Positions 45,003 to 56,468 of a DNA stretch of 64,000 nt are shown one piece after another; the first letter of the stretch is position 1, and the number at the start of each line of letters is the position of its first letter. The notes under the pieces were generated by a model. That model saw only the letters and a list, made by a program, of their open reading frames with translations, ran no database searches and was not told where the DNA came from. The stretch covers positions 12,407,720 through 12,471,719 of the forward strand of contig CM064571.1 of the NCBI GenBank assembly GCA_032716605.1, written 5' to 3'. The position numbers and the translations under genes are program-made. This stretch comes from Paralithodes platypus (taxonomy: Eukaryota > Arthropoda > Malacostraca > Decapoda > Lithodidae).

Positions 45003-45073
45003 ATGACCAAAACATTGCAAATGCACGAACCTTTCCCTACATTGCCCTCTCACTCAACTGTGCTCTCGCTTAT

Positions 45074-45446
45074 TTAAGGGGGGATGGGCCGGTTTTCTGG
45101 ACCACTTTCTCCCTCATGTTTAGCCCAATTAGTTTTCAGATGTTAAGATGTTTGCCCCATTAGTTAGTCGATTTTCAGACCTTTCGCCCCATTTCTTCGT
45201 AATTATTTAGACCTTTCGTGCTATTTAGGTGTTAATTATTTCCCTGGCGAACGATAGTGAGCCTGTAATGATAGAACATTTGGCCTTCGGCCGGGAAATT
45301 TTTCTACCGAAAAATGTACAAATTAATCTAGAAGGTGGATCTAATGGATGTTTTTTTTTTTTAATTTGATGGAGGTCTAGGGAGGAAACTAGAAAAATAA
45401 TGAATACATGCAAAAATCTCCCAAAAAGTGAACCATCCCCCCTTAA
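45074..45446 (+). mobile_element. MITE-A, 373 bp, complete
   Basis: TTAA at 45074-45077 and 45443-45446. Ends GGGGGGATGG and CCATCCCCCC are exactly inverse. This is a good reference copy for the family. Confidence 0.92.
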
Positions 45447-45664
45447 CCCTTTGAGTACCGGTGACGTCTTTTGTATTGGATTTCAGCTACATTTAGACGA
45501 CTTCATGAAGCTTAGGAATGATGTATATACTGTGTATAGCAGCTAAAAGTATTAACTGAGATAGTCTGTAGTAGCCTCTTAATGGGTAGATGTCCTTCCT
45601 AAGCTGAATACAATCGTCTAATTATTGCCAGTATATAATACAAAGGACGTCACGACTCAAAATA
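45443..45664. mobile_element. MITE-F copy sharing TTAA with MITE-A
   Basis: TTAACCCTTTGAGTACCGGT at the left; the right arm is inverse (AATACAAAGGACGTCACGAC) with a decayed terminus. Arms carry TAGACGA...AGCTTAGGAA. Confidence 0.72.
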
Positions 45665-46435
45665 GTCTACCTTTAGCCAGAATGAAAGGACGCAAAGTAT
45701 CCTCATAGTTTATTAATTTAAGTCTATATTATTGTACAGTACATGACTGTGATGATAAACTTATGGTTCATAGTTCAAATTATGTCTTTGGAAGTGATCT
45801 ATCTATCTAGCTATATGCTCAGGCCCAATCCCCACTGTTCTTAGTTTTATTTTCTATTTTCTATTTAATTTAATTTTGTATGTATTTTTTTTTTTTTTTT
45901 TTTTTTAAGTGATAAAATGGCCAAAAGAATCCTATTTCATGTTATTGTCTTGTATATTCATTTGTTGTGGGCCCTGTGTACCAGGCTGGGTAACTCACCT
46001 ACCGTACCACAAGCAGCAGCAGCTCCAGAGGTCATAGACTGAGAAATGAGCGTCTTGGTAACGTACAACCTAGCGTACGACCCAACTTTATCTATATATT
46101 ATATGGGTTTTTGAATCCGGTATACCATAGTCTTGCATAGTCATATGAAACTTAAACAATTCACACAAATATCTCGAATTTATCTGATAACTTGTAGATG
46201 TAAATGTACGAGTAGGCTACACAAATATCTCGAATTTATCTAATAACTTGTAAATGTACGAGTATGCTACCAAGTTAACACATTGTAGGTGAAGAGCGGT
46301 ACACTACACAACCTCCCTCTCCCACAGTCAGACTCACACTGGCTGGCTCCTCACACCACCACCACAGATACACACTATTGATGGAGGCTGCCAGAGCTGG
46401 AGTCCTGGAGCCAGAGTTAAACAGCAATAAACACT
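45665..46435. other. Unassigned sequence with poly-T and a short duplication
   Basis: Segments at 45715-45790 and 45906-45965 resemble 37370-37430 and 38575-38637, which flank MITEs 5 and 6, so these are two copies of one older repeat. CAAATATCTCGAATTTATCT recurs at 46167 and 46221. Poly-T at 45886-45906. No gene recognised. Confidence 0.5.
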
Positions 46436-46764
46436 TTCAGGGGAGACAGTAGGTTTTTCGATTCCTCCTCCTACCTCATGTTTAGCCCTATTAGTAATGA
46501 GATTTCAAGACATTCGCCCCATTAGTTTGGCAATTTTCATACCTTTTGCCCCATTTCTTTGCCAATATTAAGACCTTTCGTGCCATTTAGGTGTCGATTT
46601 TTCCTGGCGAGCGATAGCGAGCCTGTATATGAAGAAGAATCGGCCTTAGGCCGGGAAATGTTTCTACCAAAAAAATATAAAAATTTATATCGAAGGGGGG
46701 TCTTTGTGGGTGTTTTTTAAAAGTTTGATAGAGGTTTAGAGAGCAAACTAAACCCCTTCCTTAA
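46436..46764 (+). mobile_element. MITE-A, 329 bp with 3' deletion
   Basis: Starts TTCAGGGGAGACAG (TTAA changed to TTCA), core GCGAGCGATAGCGAGCCTGT, hairpin CGGCCTTAGGCCG, ends CCTTCCTTAA with a shortened right side. Confidence 0.83.
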
Positions 46765-46815
46765 ACCATGGAGCCGAACCAGTAAATTATGCTGCACAAT
46801 ACCGTCTGAGCTGCC

Positions 46816-47016
46816 TTAACCCCTACTGTACCGCCGACGTGTGCTATATTCTATTCTAGCCATATGTTGACGATATTATGGAGCTTGGGAAGGATCTGCG
46901 GTAGTTAAAAGGGTTGGTCGAGATATGTTGAAGCCTGATTGTTGCTAGAGGTTCTTCCTAAGCTGAATAAAATCGTCTAATAGTTGCCAGAATCTGAAAA
47001 GTATGACGTCCCTGGT
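46816..47016. mobile_element. MITE-F copy
   Basis: TTAACCCCTACTGTACCGCC at the left; the inverse arm ends GACGTCCCTGGTACAGTA without the final TTAA. Confidence 0.7.
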
Positions 47017-47285
47017 ACAGTACAGAATGGGTTCATGTTTTGGTCGATTTTTTCATTTATGTATTATTATTTTTTATTTCCTCCCTAAACCTCCATCAAA
47101 GTTAAAATACCAACCCCAGGATCCCCCTTCAAGATATATTTATACATTTTTCGGTAGAAAAATGTCCCGGCCGAAGGCGGATTCCTCCTAAATTACAGGC
47201 TCACTATCGTTCGCCAGGAAACAATTGACACCTCAATTACACGAAAAGTCCTAATATTGACACAGAAAAGACGCGAAAAGTCTTA

Positions 47286-49675
47286 AGGCCGCGTCATACA
47301 GAGGTCGACCGCGACCCGACAGTAACCCGAAGGCAATGACTTGCACTTTTCACCCGAATTCACCCGAAGTCCCCGAATGAGACTCGTACCCGACTATGAC
47401 TAGAAAGCAATTCGAATGCTACCCGAGGGACTCGAATGCGTCTCGAATACGAGTCGATGTTATCCCGTATATTACTCGAAACTAGCCAGAAGTTGAACGG
47501 AATTGAATCGACCATGAGTCGAAAGCTAATCGACGGTGAGCCGAGTAGCCGATACCAACCCGAGTTAAAACCGAATCACACCCGAAGTAACCCGACTTAA
47601 AACCGAATGAAAACCGAACCCCACCCGAAGTCAGGAACCCAACCGGAATGAAACCAGAATGTAAGTCGAACGTGACTAGAATAAGTCGATTATGATACGA
47701 TTATTAGGTTATGCATCACCCCACTATATAAAGAGAGGGTGTGCTCACACAAACTTCATTTGTACAGTGCACCCAACACAGCAACATGTCACAGGAAAGC
47801 AACCTCCCGGACCCATCACGACCAGAAGAGATGGATGACGAGGCATTGGAGTTGGCAATCTTAAGGCAGGAGATAGTTAATGCCAACCTCAGATATCAGA
47901 TTACTGCCCGCGCCATCAGGGACAAAGAACGTGAACCCCAACGTGCTCAACCTCGACGGCCACGACGACCAAGGAAACCCCGAAGCTGCAGCGTCAAGCC
48001 ATGGGTGGCACAGCGAGAGACACACGGACACTACCACCAGTTGCTGAAGAAACTCCAGGAAACTGACGTGGTTACCTATAAATACTTTCTGCGTATGGAC
48101 GAGGAGCTGTTTAATATGATTGTCAAACGTGTCACACCCAGGATCAAGAAGGACGAGACCAACTGGAAGAAGCCCCTGGAGCCCGGACTGCGAGTTGCCA
48201 TGACACTACGCTTTTTGGCCACTGGCGAGGCCTATAAGAGCATGGCACTGAACTTCCGTGTAGGTGCCAACACGATATCACTGGCAGTGCGGGAGACGTG
48301 TGAGGCAATCATACAGGAATACATGGAGGAGCAAATAGTGTGCCCATCAACACCTGAAGGTTGGAAGGAGGTCGCCAAGGGCTTCAAGGATAGGTGGAAC
48401 TTCGGACACACCATTGGGGCAATTGATGGGAAGCACATTGCCATACAGCCTCCAAGCAACTGCGGATCCTTGTACTACAATTACAAGGACTACCACTCCA
48501 TTGTGCTCCTGGCAATAGTCGATCACCTGGGAAAATTTATGTACGTTGACGTTGGAGCGAACGGGTCAGCATCTGATGGTGGTATATTCCAGGTGACTGA
48601 CATCCGGAAGGCCCTGGAGGACGGAGCAGCAGGATTGCCACCACCCGAGCCATTCCCAGGGGAGGACCAGCCAGTGCCCTACTTTCTGGTTGGTGATGAC
48701 GCATTCCCAATGAGGGAGTGGTTGCAGAAGCCACACCCACACCGAGGGCTCGATGCTGACAAGAGAAACTACAACTACAGATTGTCTAGGGCCAGGAGAC
48801 AGGTAGAGAATGCCTTCGGTATGCTAGCCACCGCTTCAGGTGCCTACTGACTACCATCAACGTACACCCCAGTACCGTGGAGAAGGTAGTCCTGGCTTCA
48901 TGCATACTCCACAATATGCTAATCGACCGACGTGAGCCCCAACCAGAAGCCGGACTTCGTCGCCCTGAAATACCCCAAAGTGACTGGGCGAGGGACCCCT
49001 TGGCCCCATCGGCTCGCGTTCGGGTTTGATTCGACTTGGCTTCGACTAGCCTTCGACTTACATTCTAGTCATTCGGATCACGATCGAGTAATCATCGAGT
49101 CTAATTAGGAATGTCGGACATGCATCGAGTCATTTTCTAGTAGTATTCGGGTATCCATCCAGTCATCATCCTGAAATTTGGGTCAGCATCGAGTAACAGT
49201 TGACTTTCGAACAAGTTTATGTAGTAATTTTCCACTGAGCATCGAGTCTAATTCGGGTTACGGTCTACATCATCGGGTCTAAGTCCACTTAGGTTCGATC
49301 AATTCTGGTATTAATCGGGTTAAATTTTTTGACTCGAAAGTGACCCGAATAGGTCGAATGTGATCAGAATATGGTAGAATGTAAGCCGAATACGACTCGA
49401 ATGTAAATTGAAGGTTACTCGAGGATTTTGTAACAGTTTTTTTACCCGAACGCACTCGAGGATTTCCCAAAAGATAACGCATACACTAACTTTTGGCCGA
49501 CTCACCCGAACATTCGGGTGATGACCAGAGCATGACTAGAACGACTCGAACATACCAGAATCATACCCGATGTCGCCCGATTATCGGGCCGAATACACCC
49601 GAACCGCAAAAATTTGCGGTCATTGCCTTCGGGTGTTACTGTCGGGTCGCGGTCGACCTCTGTATGACACGGCCT
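47286..49675 (+). mobile_element. PIF/Harbinger DNA transposon, 2,390 bp
   Basis: Terminal inverted repeats of about 55 bp begin AGGCCGYGTCATACAGAGGT and extend past GACCCGACAGTAAC; the right copy has one substitution and a 2-bp insertion. TTA at 47283-47285 and 49676-49678 is the 3-bp target duplication expected of PIF/Harbinger. One transposase gene is present. Both subterminal arms are packed with short ACCCGAA/ACTCGAA-type motifs. No second, Myb-like gene is visible, although autonomous members usually encode one. Confidence 0.93.
47786..49029 (+). pseudogene. Harbinger transposase (DDE nuclease), one frameshift
   Basis: The transposase cuts and inserts the element DNA. From the ATG at 47786 (context AACATGT) the frame encodes an acidic then basic N-terminal segment (RRPRRPRKPRS, residues 57-67), then the DDE_4 superfamily nuclease. 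Visible landmarks: TPRIKKDETNW (117-127), GAIDGKHIAI with catalytic D214, SASDGGIF (261-268), YFLVGDDAFPM with D304/D305, and RRQVENAFGML with E341. Just after E341 a single-base deletion near 48830 diverts the frame to a stop at 48848-48850. The +1 frame continues with RFRCLLTTINV, LASCILHNMLI and a tail ending at TGA 49027-49029, so the C-terminus is otherwise preserved. The catalytic triad is intact; one small lesion suggests recent loss or an assembly error. Confidence 0.93.
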
Positions 49676-49763
49676 TTACAATCGCCAAACTAATGGGCTG
49701 CACGTCTTGAAATATGAAAACGAAAGGGGCTAAGCATGAGGGAGAAAGGTGACTCATCTCCCC

Positions 49764-50143
49764 TTAAGGGGGGTGACCTGTTTTTGCTCTGTCGTTTTCT
49801 ATCTTTCTCTGGCTTGTATCCATTTGGCTCCATTCAGCCTACTGTTTAAAGACGTTTATCCCCATCCAGGTGTCAATTTTTTACTGGTGAGCAGTAGCGA
49901 GCCAGCATATTTTTTATTTTTGTTTGACAGCAGGCTAAATTTGTAAATTTTTCGATAGAAAAGTGTCTCCGGCGAAGCCGGATTTTTTCATAAAATGCTG
50001 GCTCGTATCGCTCGCCAGGAAGAAATCGACACCTAGATGGGGATAAACGTCTTAAAATTGTTGGCTGAATGGGGCCGAATGGTTACAAGCCAGAGAAAGA
50101 GAGAAAAGGACAGAAATAAAAAAAAGCAGGTCACCCCCCTTAA
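49764..50143 (+). mobile_element. MITE-B, 380 bp, symmetric termini
   Basis: TTAAGGGGGGTGACCTG at the left and the exact inverse CAGGTCACCCCCCTTAA (with one A inserted) at the right. Arms fold around CTCCGGCGAAGCCGGA. It shares its left TTAA with the MITE-A that carries Harbinger. Confidence 0.9.
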
Positions 50144-50177
50144 ACGTTATTTTCTTTCAATTGCCATCAACTTTTCC

Positions 50178-50547
50178 TTAAGGGGAGAAGGGTCGTTTTT
50201 CTGGTCCCTCTTCTCCCTCATGTTTAGACCCATTTGTTTTCAGATTTTAAGACGTTTGCCCCATTAGTTTGTCGATTTTAAGACCTTTCACCCCATTGCT
50301 TTGACAATATTAAGACTTTTAGTGTAATTTAGGTGTAGATATTTTCCTGGCGAGCGATAGCGAACCTGAAATTTTAGAGGAACCGAACTACATTTTTCTA
50401 TCGAATAATGTACAAATGTATCATGAAGAGGAGGCTTGGGGGAGGGGGGGGGGGGGTGTTAAGCTTGAAGGAGGTCTAGGGCAAAAGCTAAAACAAAATA
50501 TAGAAAGATAAATAAACAAGCAAATAATGAGCACATCCCCCCTAAAG
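50178..50547 (+). mobile_element. MITE-A, the outermost layer of the 10-kb nest
   Basis: TTAAGGGGAGAAGGGTCG at the left and ACATCCCCCCTAA at the right; core GGCGAGCGATAGCGAACC. LINE-R is inserted at its right end, duplicating TCCCCCCTAAAG. Confidence 0.87.
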
Positions 50548-50836
50548 TAGATGAGGAATTTGGAAGGAATCTGAGTGTAAAATGGAGGGAGAGTAAGAAA
50601 CTGTTCTGGAAAGAAGTCAAGAAAGTTAGGGAAGGTAGCAAGGGAAACAGTAAGGGTGTGAAAGATAAGAATGGGAGAATGCTAGCCGAGAAGCAAGAGC
50701 GAGTCGAAAGATGGAGGGAGTTCTTCAGTGAGTTGCTAAATGTAAGGAATGAAGAGCCAGTAAACATAGCTGGATATGGTATTGGAGGGAGAAGAACAGA
50801 AGTAGTGGAGGAGGAGGTGGGGATCAGGAGTTCAGC
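50547..50836 (+). pseudogene. LINE-R ORF2, upstream segment
   Basis: The frame starts inside the protein: VDEEFGRNLSVKWRESKKLF, EVKKVREGSKGNSKG, then DKNGRMLAEKQERVERWREF, FSELLNVRN. The RW-x-x-x-F-x-x-L-L-N segment just before the RT is typical of RTE-like elements. The frame continues exactly across the Gypsy insertion (GIRSSA + VWEAMKR) once one CAGC copy is removed. Confidence 0.85.
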
Positions 50837-52403
50837 TGTAACGGGAGGGGGGGGGGGAAGGTATCTCTCATTCTTCACTTCCCTTCTTCTGCGAACAAGA
50901 GAGAGAGGTAGAGTAAGGGGTCAGAAAAACAAGGATTAAGCTGTGAAGGTGGAAAATAGGTACCGGTACTCAAGGATAGAAAGGAAGAGATGACGACAAA
51001 CCCGTTATTGCATTCTAATTAATGAGAGGACAACCCTGTTTGGTTGACCCCCATCCAACATCCTTCGAGGAAGGGGAGAGGCTGCAACTCCGACACGATG
51101 ATAAGACCAAAGAACCACAAAAACCCCACTGAGACCTAGCATATTCTCTACTTTCTAGATATCACATTAGGATGTTTTTGGGAACGGTAATTCATTTGAA
51201 TTATTTGATCGCCCACCTTCAGGTGAACTGGCCGTCCCCATGGTTTTCTTATTCTTTATGCAATCGTGACTCATGCTCATTATTCAGGTACATTAGGACA
51301 ATAGGATAAATCGGAGGCTAGCAAAGACCAATCAAGAACTTCACCTTCAATGTTGGCTGACAAGACTTTAACTCTCGGTTAGGCTACTGGTACTACTCTT
51401 AGACCAATTTAATACTGACAGCTCCGATTTACCATCCTGCCAACACATTTAGATCCAAATAGGTACGGGAGGATAGATACAAACATATTGCAGTAATCTT
51501 AAGCTTGATATTAATATAAGGAACATTTTACCGTTTACAACTCTTAACATTGGTACCGTATGGTCCGTATCTAATTATCTCTATACCGTTAACCTGGGAC
51601 CAATCCATTACCGTACTGGGACAGTCTCTTAACCTAGGAGTAGGACTCGAATATTGTTGTCTGTATCCACCCCCTTCCTCTCAGTATTATACATCCCAAT
51701 TCCGCTAGATACCGGTATCGGCCAGGCTTGCCTGTAGGTTTCTTCGGCCTACCGTATCCTGGGGTATAGGGGGTAATCATACATCATCCTGCGGTCCTTG
51801 AACCCTCGTACAGTACACGAGCTCAGCATCCTGCACTCAGCCAATGGGAGGGGTGAATCTCCGATTCTCCGCCATCAGCAATTCAGCATCACATCGACTC
51901 CGTCCCAAACTCTGAATGGAGGGAAAGGAAGCCTAAGTCCGAAGAAGAAGCGGGGAATGATGACAGAGACTGAAGGGTAGGTAGGTGTCTCTCTCGTAGG
52001 CCTGGGGTCACGACAGTGAGGGGCCGAGGGCCAGTGCCAGGGATCCCGCCAAAAAAGGGGAGGGTGACCACAAAGGGTGGCGTCACTTTGGTAGGAATTG
52101 GCGGTCTTTTTACACAAGGGGGCATTACTCTAAATTCGAAAAGGAAGGATTTTTACAGGGAATAACAAAAGGGGTGAAAGGATAAATTAGGCTTGAAAGT
52201 ATTTTAGATAGATTTGAGAATATTAGTTCTCCTCCTGATCTAGGCTAATTCCCTCTTTACATAGACAAGGGTTACTTAACCCTTCTTAAACGATACATTT
52301 CCCTTAAATATAGGGAAGAGTGAATGAAGGGGAAAAAGTCTTACAGTTAAGTCAAACCTTACAACATATACCAAAAGGGAAAGTACAATTTCTTCCCGTT
52401 ACA
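50837..52403 (-). repeat. Gypsy 3' LTR (left in plus orientation)
   Basis: 1,567 bp. Perfect short inverted termini TGTAACGGG / CCCGTTACA. It keeps a 14-bp segment near 52269 that the other LTR lacks. Confidence 0.93.
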
Positions 52404-52421
52404 CAGCTCTACCTTTTCTTT
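52404..52421 (-). promoter_or_regulatory. Candidate polypurine tract
   Basis: The minus strand has AAAGAAAAGGTAGAGCTG immediately upstream of the 3' LTR, the position of the plus-strand primer. It is purine-rich but not perfect. Confidence 0.5.
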
Positions 52422-52581
52422 GAAGACTTTTTACCTCATTCACTCTTTCATCAACATAAACATTATACAGTTACCAATTAATCCAGCCTTAACTTATTAC
52501 AGCAGAATTTCTGATCAGCCTGGCATCTTACCATGCCCAGAGCTCGCAGTCTATACCCAACGTCTTAGAATCTGACACATC
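52404..52581 (-). other. Gypsy 3' internal segment
   Basis: Short non-coding stretch between the left LTR and the CR1 insertion; includes the candidate polypurine tract. Confidence 0.5.
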
Positions 52582-52795
52582 ACTGTACTTTTGGGCGTCT
52601 TCTCAACGATGCGGTGAAGGATTTTCGGAGAAGAAATCGACTCAGCACAGGACAACCAGGAAGGAGGACCGAAGACAGCGAGGGCGGCAACCTGCGAAGG
52701 AATTAAATGCTAATCTGTCAAGAACCGCGAATTTGGATAAAGCTCCACCAACACGACCCAAATTCAAAACCGCCAGGGATAACGACCGAGGACCG

Positions 52796-55784
52796 ATGTC
52801 AGCCATGAATGTAAATGTAGATCCGATCAGAACCAAAAATTTGATTAAAGAACGTTCTGCGAGTTCTAAAACCGCAACTTTAAAGGTTTTCTATGCAAAC
52901 GCTCGTAGCATACGCAATAAATTTTCAGATTTAGAGGAACTAGTGTTTACTGAAAATTATGATGTGATTGGTATAACAGAATCTTGGCTCAATACACTAG
53001 ATAGAGACTTTTTAGCAGAGTATTCACTTCCCGGTTATGTAATGTTTGAGAAAAGCCGAATAAATAAAAATGGAGGTGGCGTTTTATTTTATATCAAAGA
53101 AAGTCTTAACCCGACCCTCTTGTCAAAACCTCATATTGTGAACGTCGACATATCTTTTGTGCTAATAAAGAATAATAAAGGTACAAAAATAATACTTGCA
53201 TTAATATACAGACCTCCAGCTCAATCAGCGCAAACTGACCGAGAAATTTATGAACAAATTGCAGATGTAAGTAACTCACAAGATACCGTATTTATTGGCG
53301 ACTTTAATTTACCTGTGACCAAGTGGGGCGATACTCTTACTTCACACTCCGGACATGACTTGCATACGAACTTGCAAGAGAGTTCGCTATATCAATTTGT
53401 TCGAACACCGACCCGTGGTAATAACGTTCTTGACATTGTACTTGCAACAAAAGAAGAATTAATAGAGAATTTGAATGTTGGTGATGAATTCAGTAACAGC
53501 GACCATCGTACGATAACTTTCACTTTAAACTTTACTAGTAACGAACCAAATAGTAGCATCGAAAAAGTCCCTAATTTCAAGAAAGCAAACTTTCATAAAC
53601 TTAGAGCTATGTTTAAAGAAACTGACTGGAGCTTTTTAATTAACAATAACGACATAAATACATCTTGGAAGTTATTCGAAACCACTTACCTAAAAGCAGT
53701 GCAAGACTGCATACCATCGAAAATACGGCGTCCAGGCCATAATAATAAGCCCAAATGGTGGAATAAAGATATTTCAAACTGCCTGCTTGCTAAAAAATTT
53801 GCTAATGATAGATTAAAATCCTCACAAAATGATGAAGAACGGGTGAAATTTGTAGAGCTACGACGCAAAGTAAAAAGACCCTAGAGTTACATATTGCGAA
53901 TCAAAGTAAAACAAACCCGAAAGAATTCTATAGTTATATCAGAAAGAAAAAAGTAGTTACTTCAACTGTTGGACCGTTAGTCGATGAAAATGGAGAATAC
54001 ACCAAAGACGAAGTACAAATGAGTAATGCCCTCAATACCTTCTTTGCATCAGTTTTTACAACAGAAGACCTCAGTGATATCCCTACACCATCGCCGATTC
54101 AGATTGATAATTCAGATGTTCTAAGCAATATCACCGTTACAGAGAGAGAAGTATTGAATTGTTTAGATAAACTCAAGGTAAATAAAACGCCTGGACCTGA
54201 TAGAATCTCGCCTAGAGTTCTAAAGGAAGCTAAGGATGAGCTCTCCAAACCACTGACATTACTATTCAATAAATCCTTGCAGTCTGGAACTATGCCTGAT
54301 CAGTGGAAGATAGCCAACGTAACACCGATATTCAAAAAAGGCAGCAAATCCCTACCCAGTAACTATCGTCCAATTAGCTTAACCTCAGTTGTATGTAAAA
54401 TGCTAGAAACGGTCATGCGAGACAGTGGAAGATAGCCAACGTAACACCGATATTCAAAAAAGGCAGCAAATCCCTACCCAGTAACTATCGTCCAATTAGC
54501 TTAACCTCAGTTGTATGTAAAATGCTAGAAACGGTCATGCGAGACAGACTCGTAAATCACTTAGAGGAAAATAACATACTAAAAGATACTCAACACAGCT
54601 TTCGTAAAAAACGTTCCTGTTTAACAAACCTCTTAGACTTCTTCCACGATATCCTCAACCTCTACGATGAGAGTAAAGCTGTAGATATTATATACCTTGA
54701 TTTTCAAAAGGCCTTTGACAAAGTTCCCCACAAACGTTTACTGCTAAAACTAAAAGCGCATGGAATACAAGACGGTGTGTTGAAATGGATAGAAAATTGG
54801 CTCAGCGACAGAAAGCAAAGAGTAGTCATAAACGGTAAGGCATCTAAATGGACCAATGTAAGTAGCGGGGTACCCCAGGGATCGGTACTAGGACCAATTC
54901 TCTTTCTAATTTACATCAATGACATAGATGAGGGTCTCACCTGTACAATCTCAAAATTTGCTGACGATACAAAAATTGCAAATAGCGTACTCTCAAAAGA
55001 TCAAGTTGACGATATGCAACACAATCTAGATAAATTGTCACATTGGGGCCCAAATTTGGCAAATGAGTTTCAATGCGGATAAATGTAAAGTACTACATAT
55101 CGGATACCTAAATGAGAAAGCAAACTATTCGATGAATGGCACTCAGCTTAAGAATGTAAACAGAGAAACCGATCTGGGAGTAACAATATCGAGTAACCTA
55201 AAACCGAGTCAACAATGTTCAGAAGTTGTTCAGGAGGCAAACAAAATAATTGGCTTTATAGGCAGATCATTTGAGCATAAATCCAAAGACGTAATCCTAA
55301 CCCTTTACAATTCCTTAGTCCGCCCTCTTCTGGAATACTGCGTTCAATGCTGGTGCCCTTATTACCAAAAAGACATAAACAAGCTAGAACGAGTTCAATG
55401 TAGAGTTACCAAAATGATACCTAGCCTAAAGAACAAACCTTACGAGGAGCATCTTAAAGAATTAAATATATTTCCTTTAACCCAGCGCAGATTAAGAGGT
55501 GACTTAATTCAAGTGTTCAAAATCATCAAAGGCATCGACAATATGAACTGTAGTAAGTACTTCACTATCGACCAATCTAATTACACGCGGGGAAACGGTT
55601 GCAAATTATTGGTAAATCTTTTAACTCACACGAATCTAAGAATTTCTTCTTCAATCGAGTTGTCAACTTGTGGAATGGGCTTCCCCGAGACGTTATAGAC
55701 TGCAGCACCGTTGATTCATTTAAACTCCGCCTAGACAAATATCTCGCATCAAACCCGCGACTGACTGCGTTTGTAAATGAATAA
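52796..55784 (+). pseudogene. CR1 ORF2 copy 2: endonuclease-RT with several frameshifts
   Basis: Same motif order as copy 1 (NARSIRNKF, GITESWL, IGDFNLPV, NSDHRT; then RT blocks with VPQGSVLGPILFLIYIND and FADDTKI). Four lesions break it. (1) A 22-bp deletion near 53871 between CAAAG direct repeats. (2) A 122-bp tandem duplication (54301-54422 repeated from 54423), which shifts the frame. (3) A 1-base insertion near 55049 (GGGGCCC). (4) A 1-base loss near 55604. The codon before FADD is intact TCA here, where copy 1 has TAA. An ORF1 end (HxN esterase tail) precedes it, as in copy 1. Confidence 0.9.
54301..54546. repeat. 122-bp tandem duplication within CR1 copy 2
   Basis: CAGTGGAAGATAGCCAACGT starts at 54301 and again at 54423. 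Both copies run to GTCATGCGAGACAG. Not present in copy 1. Confidence 0.92.
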
Positions 55785-56007
55785 CTTTATTTTATCCTCC
55801 CCTCAGTTACTAACCCATATGTTCCCTACTAACTTCCTAGTCCTGCCACGTTAGTGGCAGGGCAGTAGTTCCCTTTCCAATGTTCCCTTACCTACTCTAA
55901 ACCACTGTTTGGACACTTGATCCTCAGTGTTTTGGAGGACAAGCAGCCTAGAAGGGTCACTAGATATGTTGTTGCTTGATTTCCTTTGTACTCCTTTGTA
56001 CTGTACT

Positions 56008-56468
56008 CTGCCAGTGGGGCGTCCCTTCCTTCATCAACAAATCACTATACCACTCTATAAAGTGTCCCTCCTTTTCAGGAGAGTGCCAACCAGGCACTAT
56101 CTTGTCCCTGTAGAGACAGCCTCTCTCCACCCCTTTATTGCTGGGAAAACCCCAGGAGACCAGACTAGAGAGCAGCGTGGACGCCCGTATCGTGGGAGTC
56201 ACTTCACACTCTGTGCGCTGGCTGAGCCTCGGGACGAAAGAAGTATAACCCCAGTCAACCATAAAGGTACTCAGAGCCAACAGCACGTCCTGATGGGAAC
56301 GCCACCACCCTAGTCCCAATCACCTGTATGACGTTCTACATAACCTAGGCACCTACGTCTCTTAAAGTTTTGCTGCACGGGGGTTTGACCGGAAAGATTA
56401 ATTAACCATGCGGGGGCCACAGGGGAGTACACAACAAGATGACCACAACAGGGACTCTACTGTACACT
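56008..56468 (-). other. Gypsy interior without recognised coding
   Basis: Region between the integrase fragment and the CR1 insertion. A minus-strand open stretch of about 119 codons (55960-56319) runs partly into the CR1 tail and matches no known family. It may be a 3' untranslated or lineage-specific region of the element. Confidence 0.4.

Larger units (their letters stand above)
47021..49767 (-). mobile_element. MITE-A carrying a Harbinger insertion
   Basis: Left part 47021-47285 (first bases lost; TTCCTCCCTAAACCTCCATC, CCCGGCCGAAGGCGG, GGCTCACTATCGTTCGCCAG) and right part 49676-49767 (CAATCGCCAAACTAATGGGC ... TCTCCCCTTAA) form one MITE-A once the 2,390-bp transposon and one TTA are removed. 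Confidence 0.88.
52590..55999 (+). mobile_element. CR1-type retrotransposon, copy 2, nested in Gypsy
   Basis: The 8-bp duplication ACTGTACT is at 52582-52589 and 56000-56007. It is 5'-truncated about 60 bp further in than copy 1 and ends in two CCTTTGTACT decamers. Very similar to copy 1 (11.6-15.0 kb), with colinear sequence throughout. Confidence 0.9.

Noticed and set aside
47720..47785. Upstream start for the Harbinger transposase at 47741
   Set aside because: It would need a GTG start; the ATG at 47786 has good context and begins a typical N-terminus.
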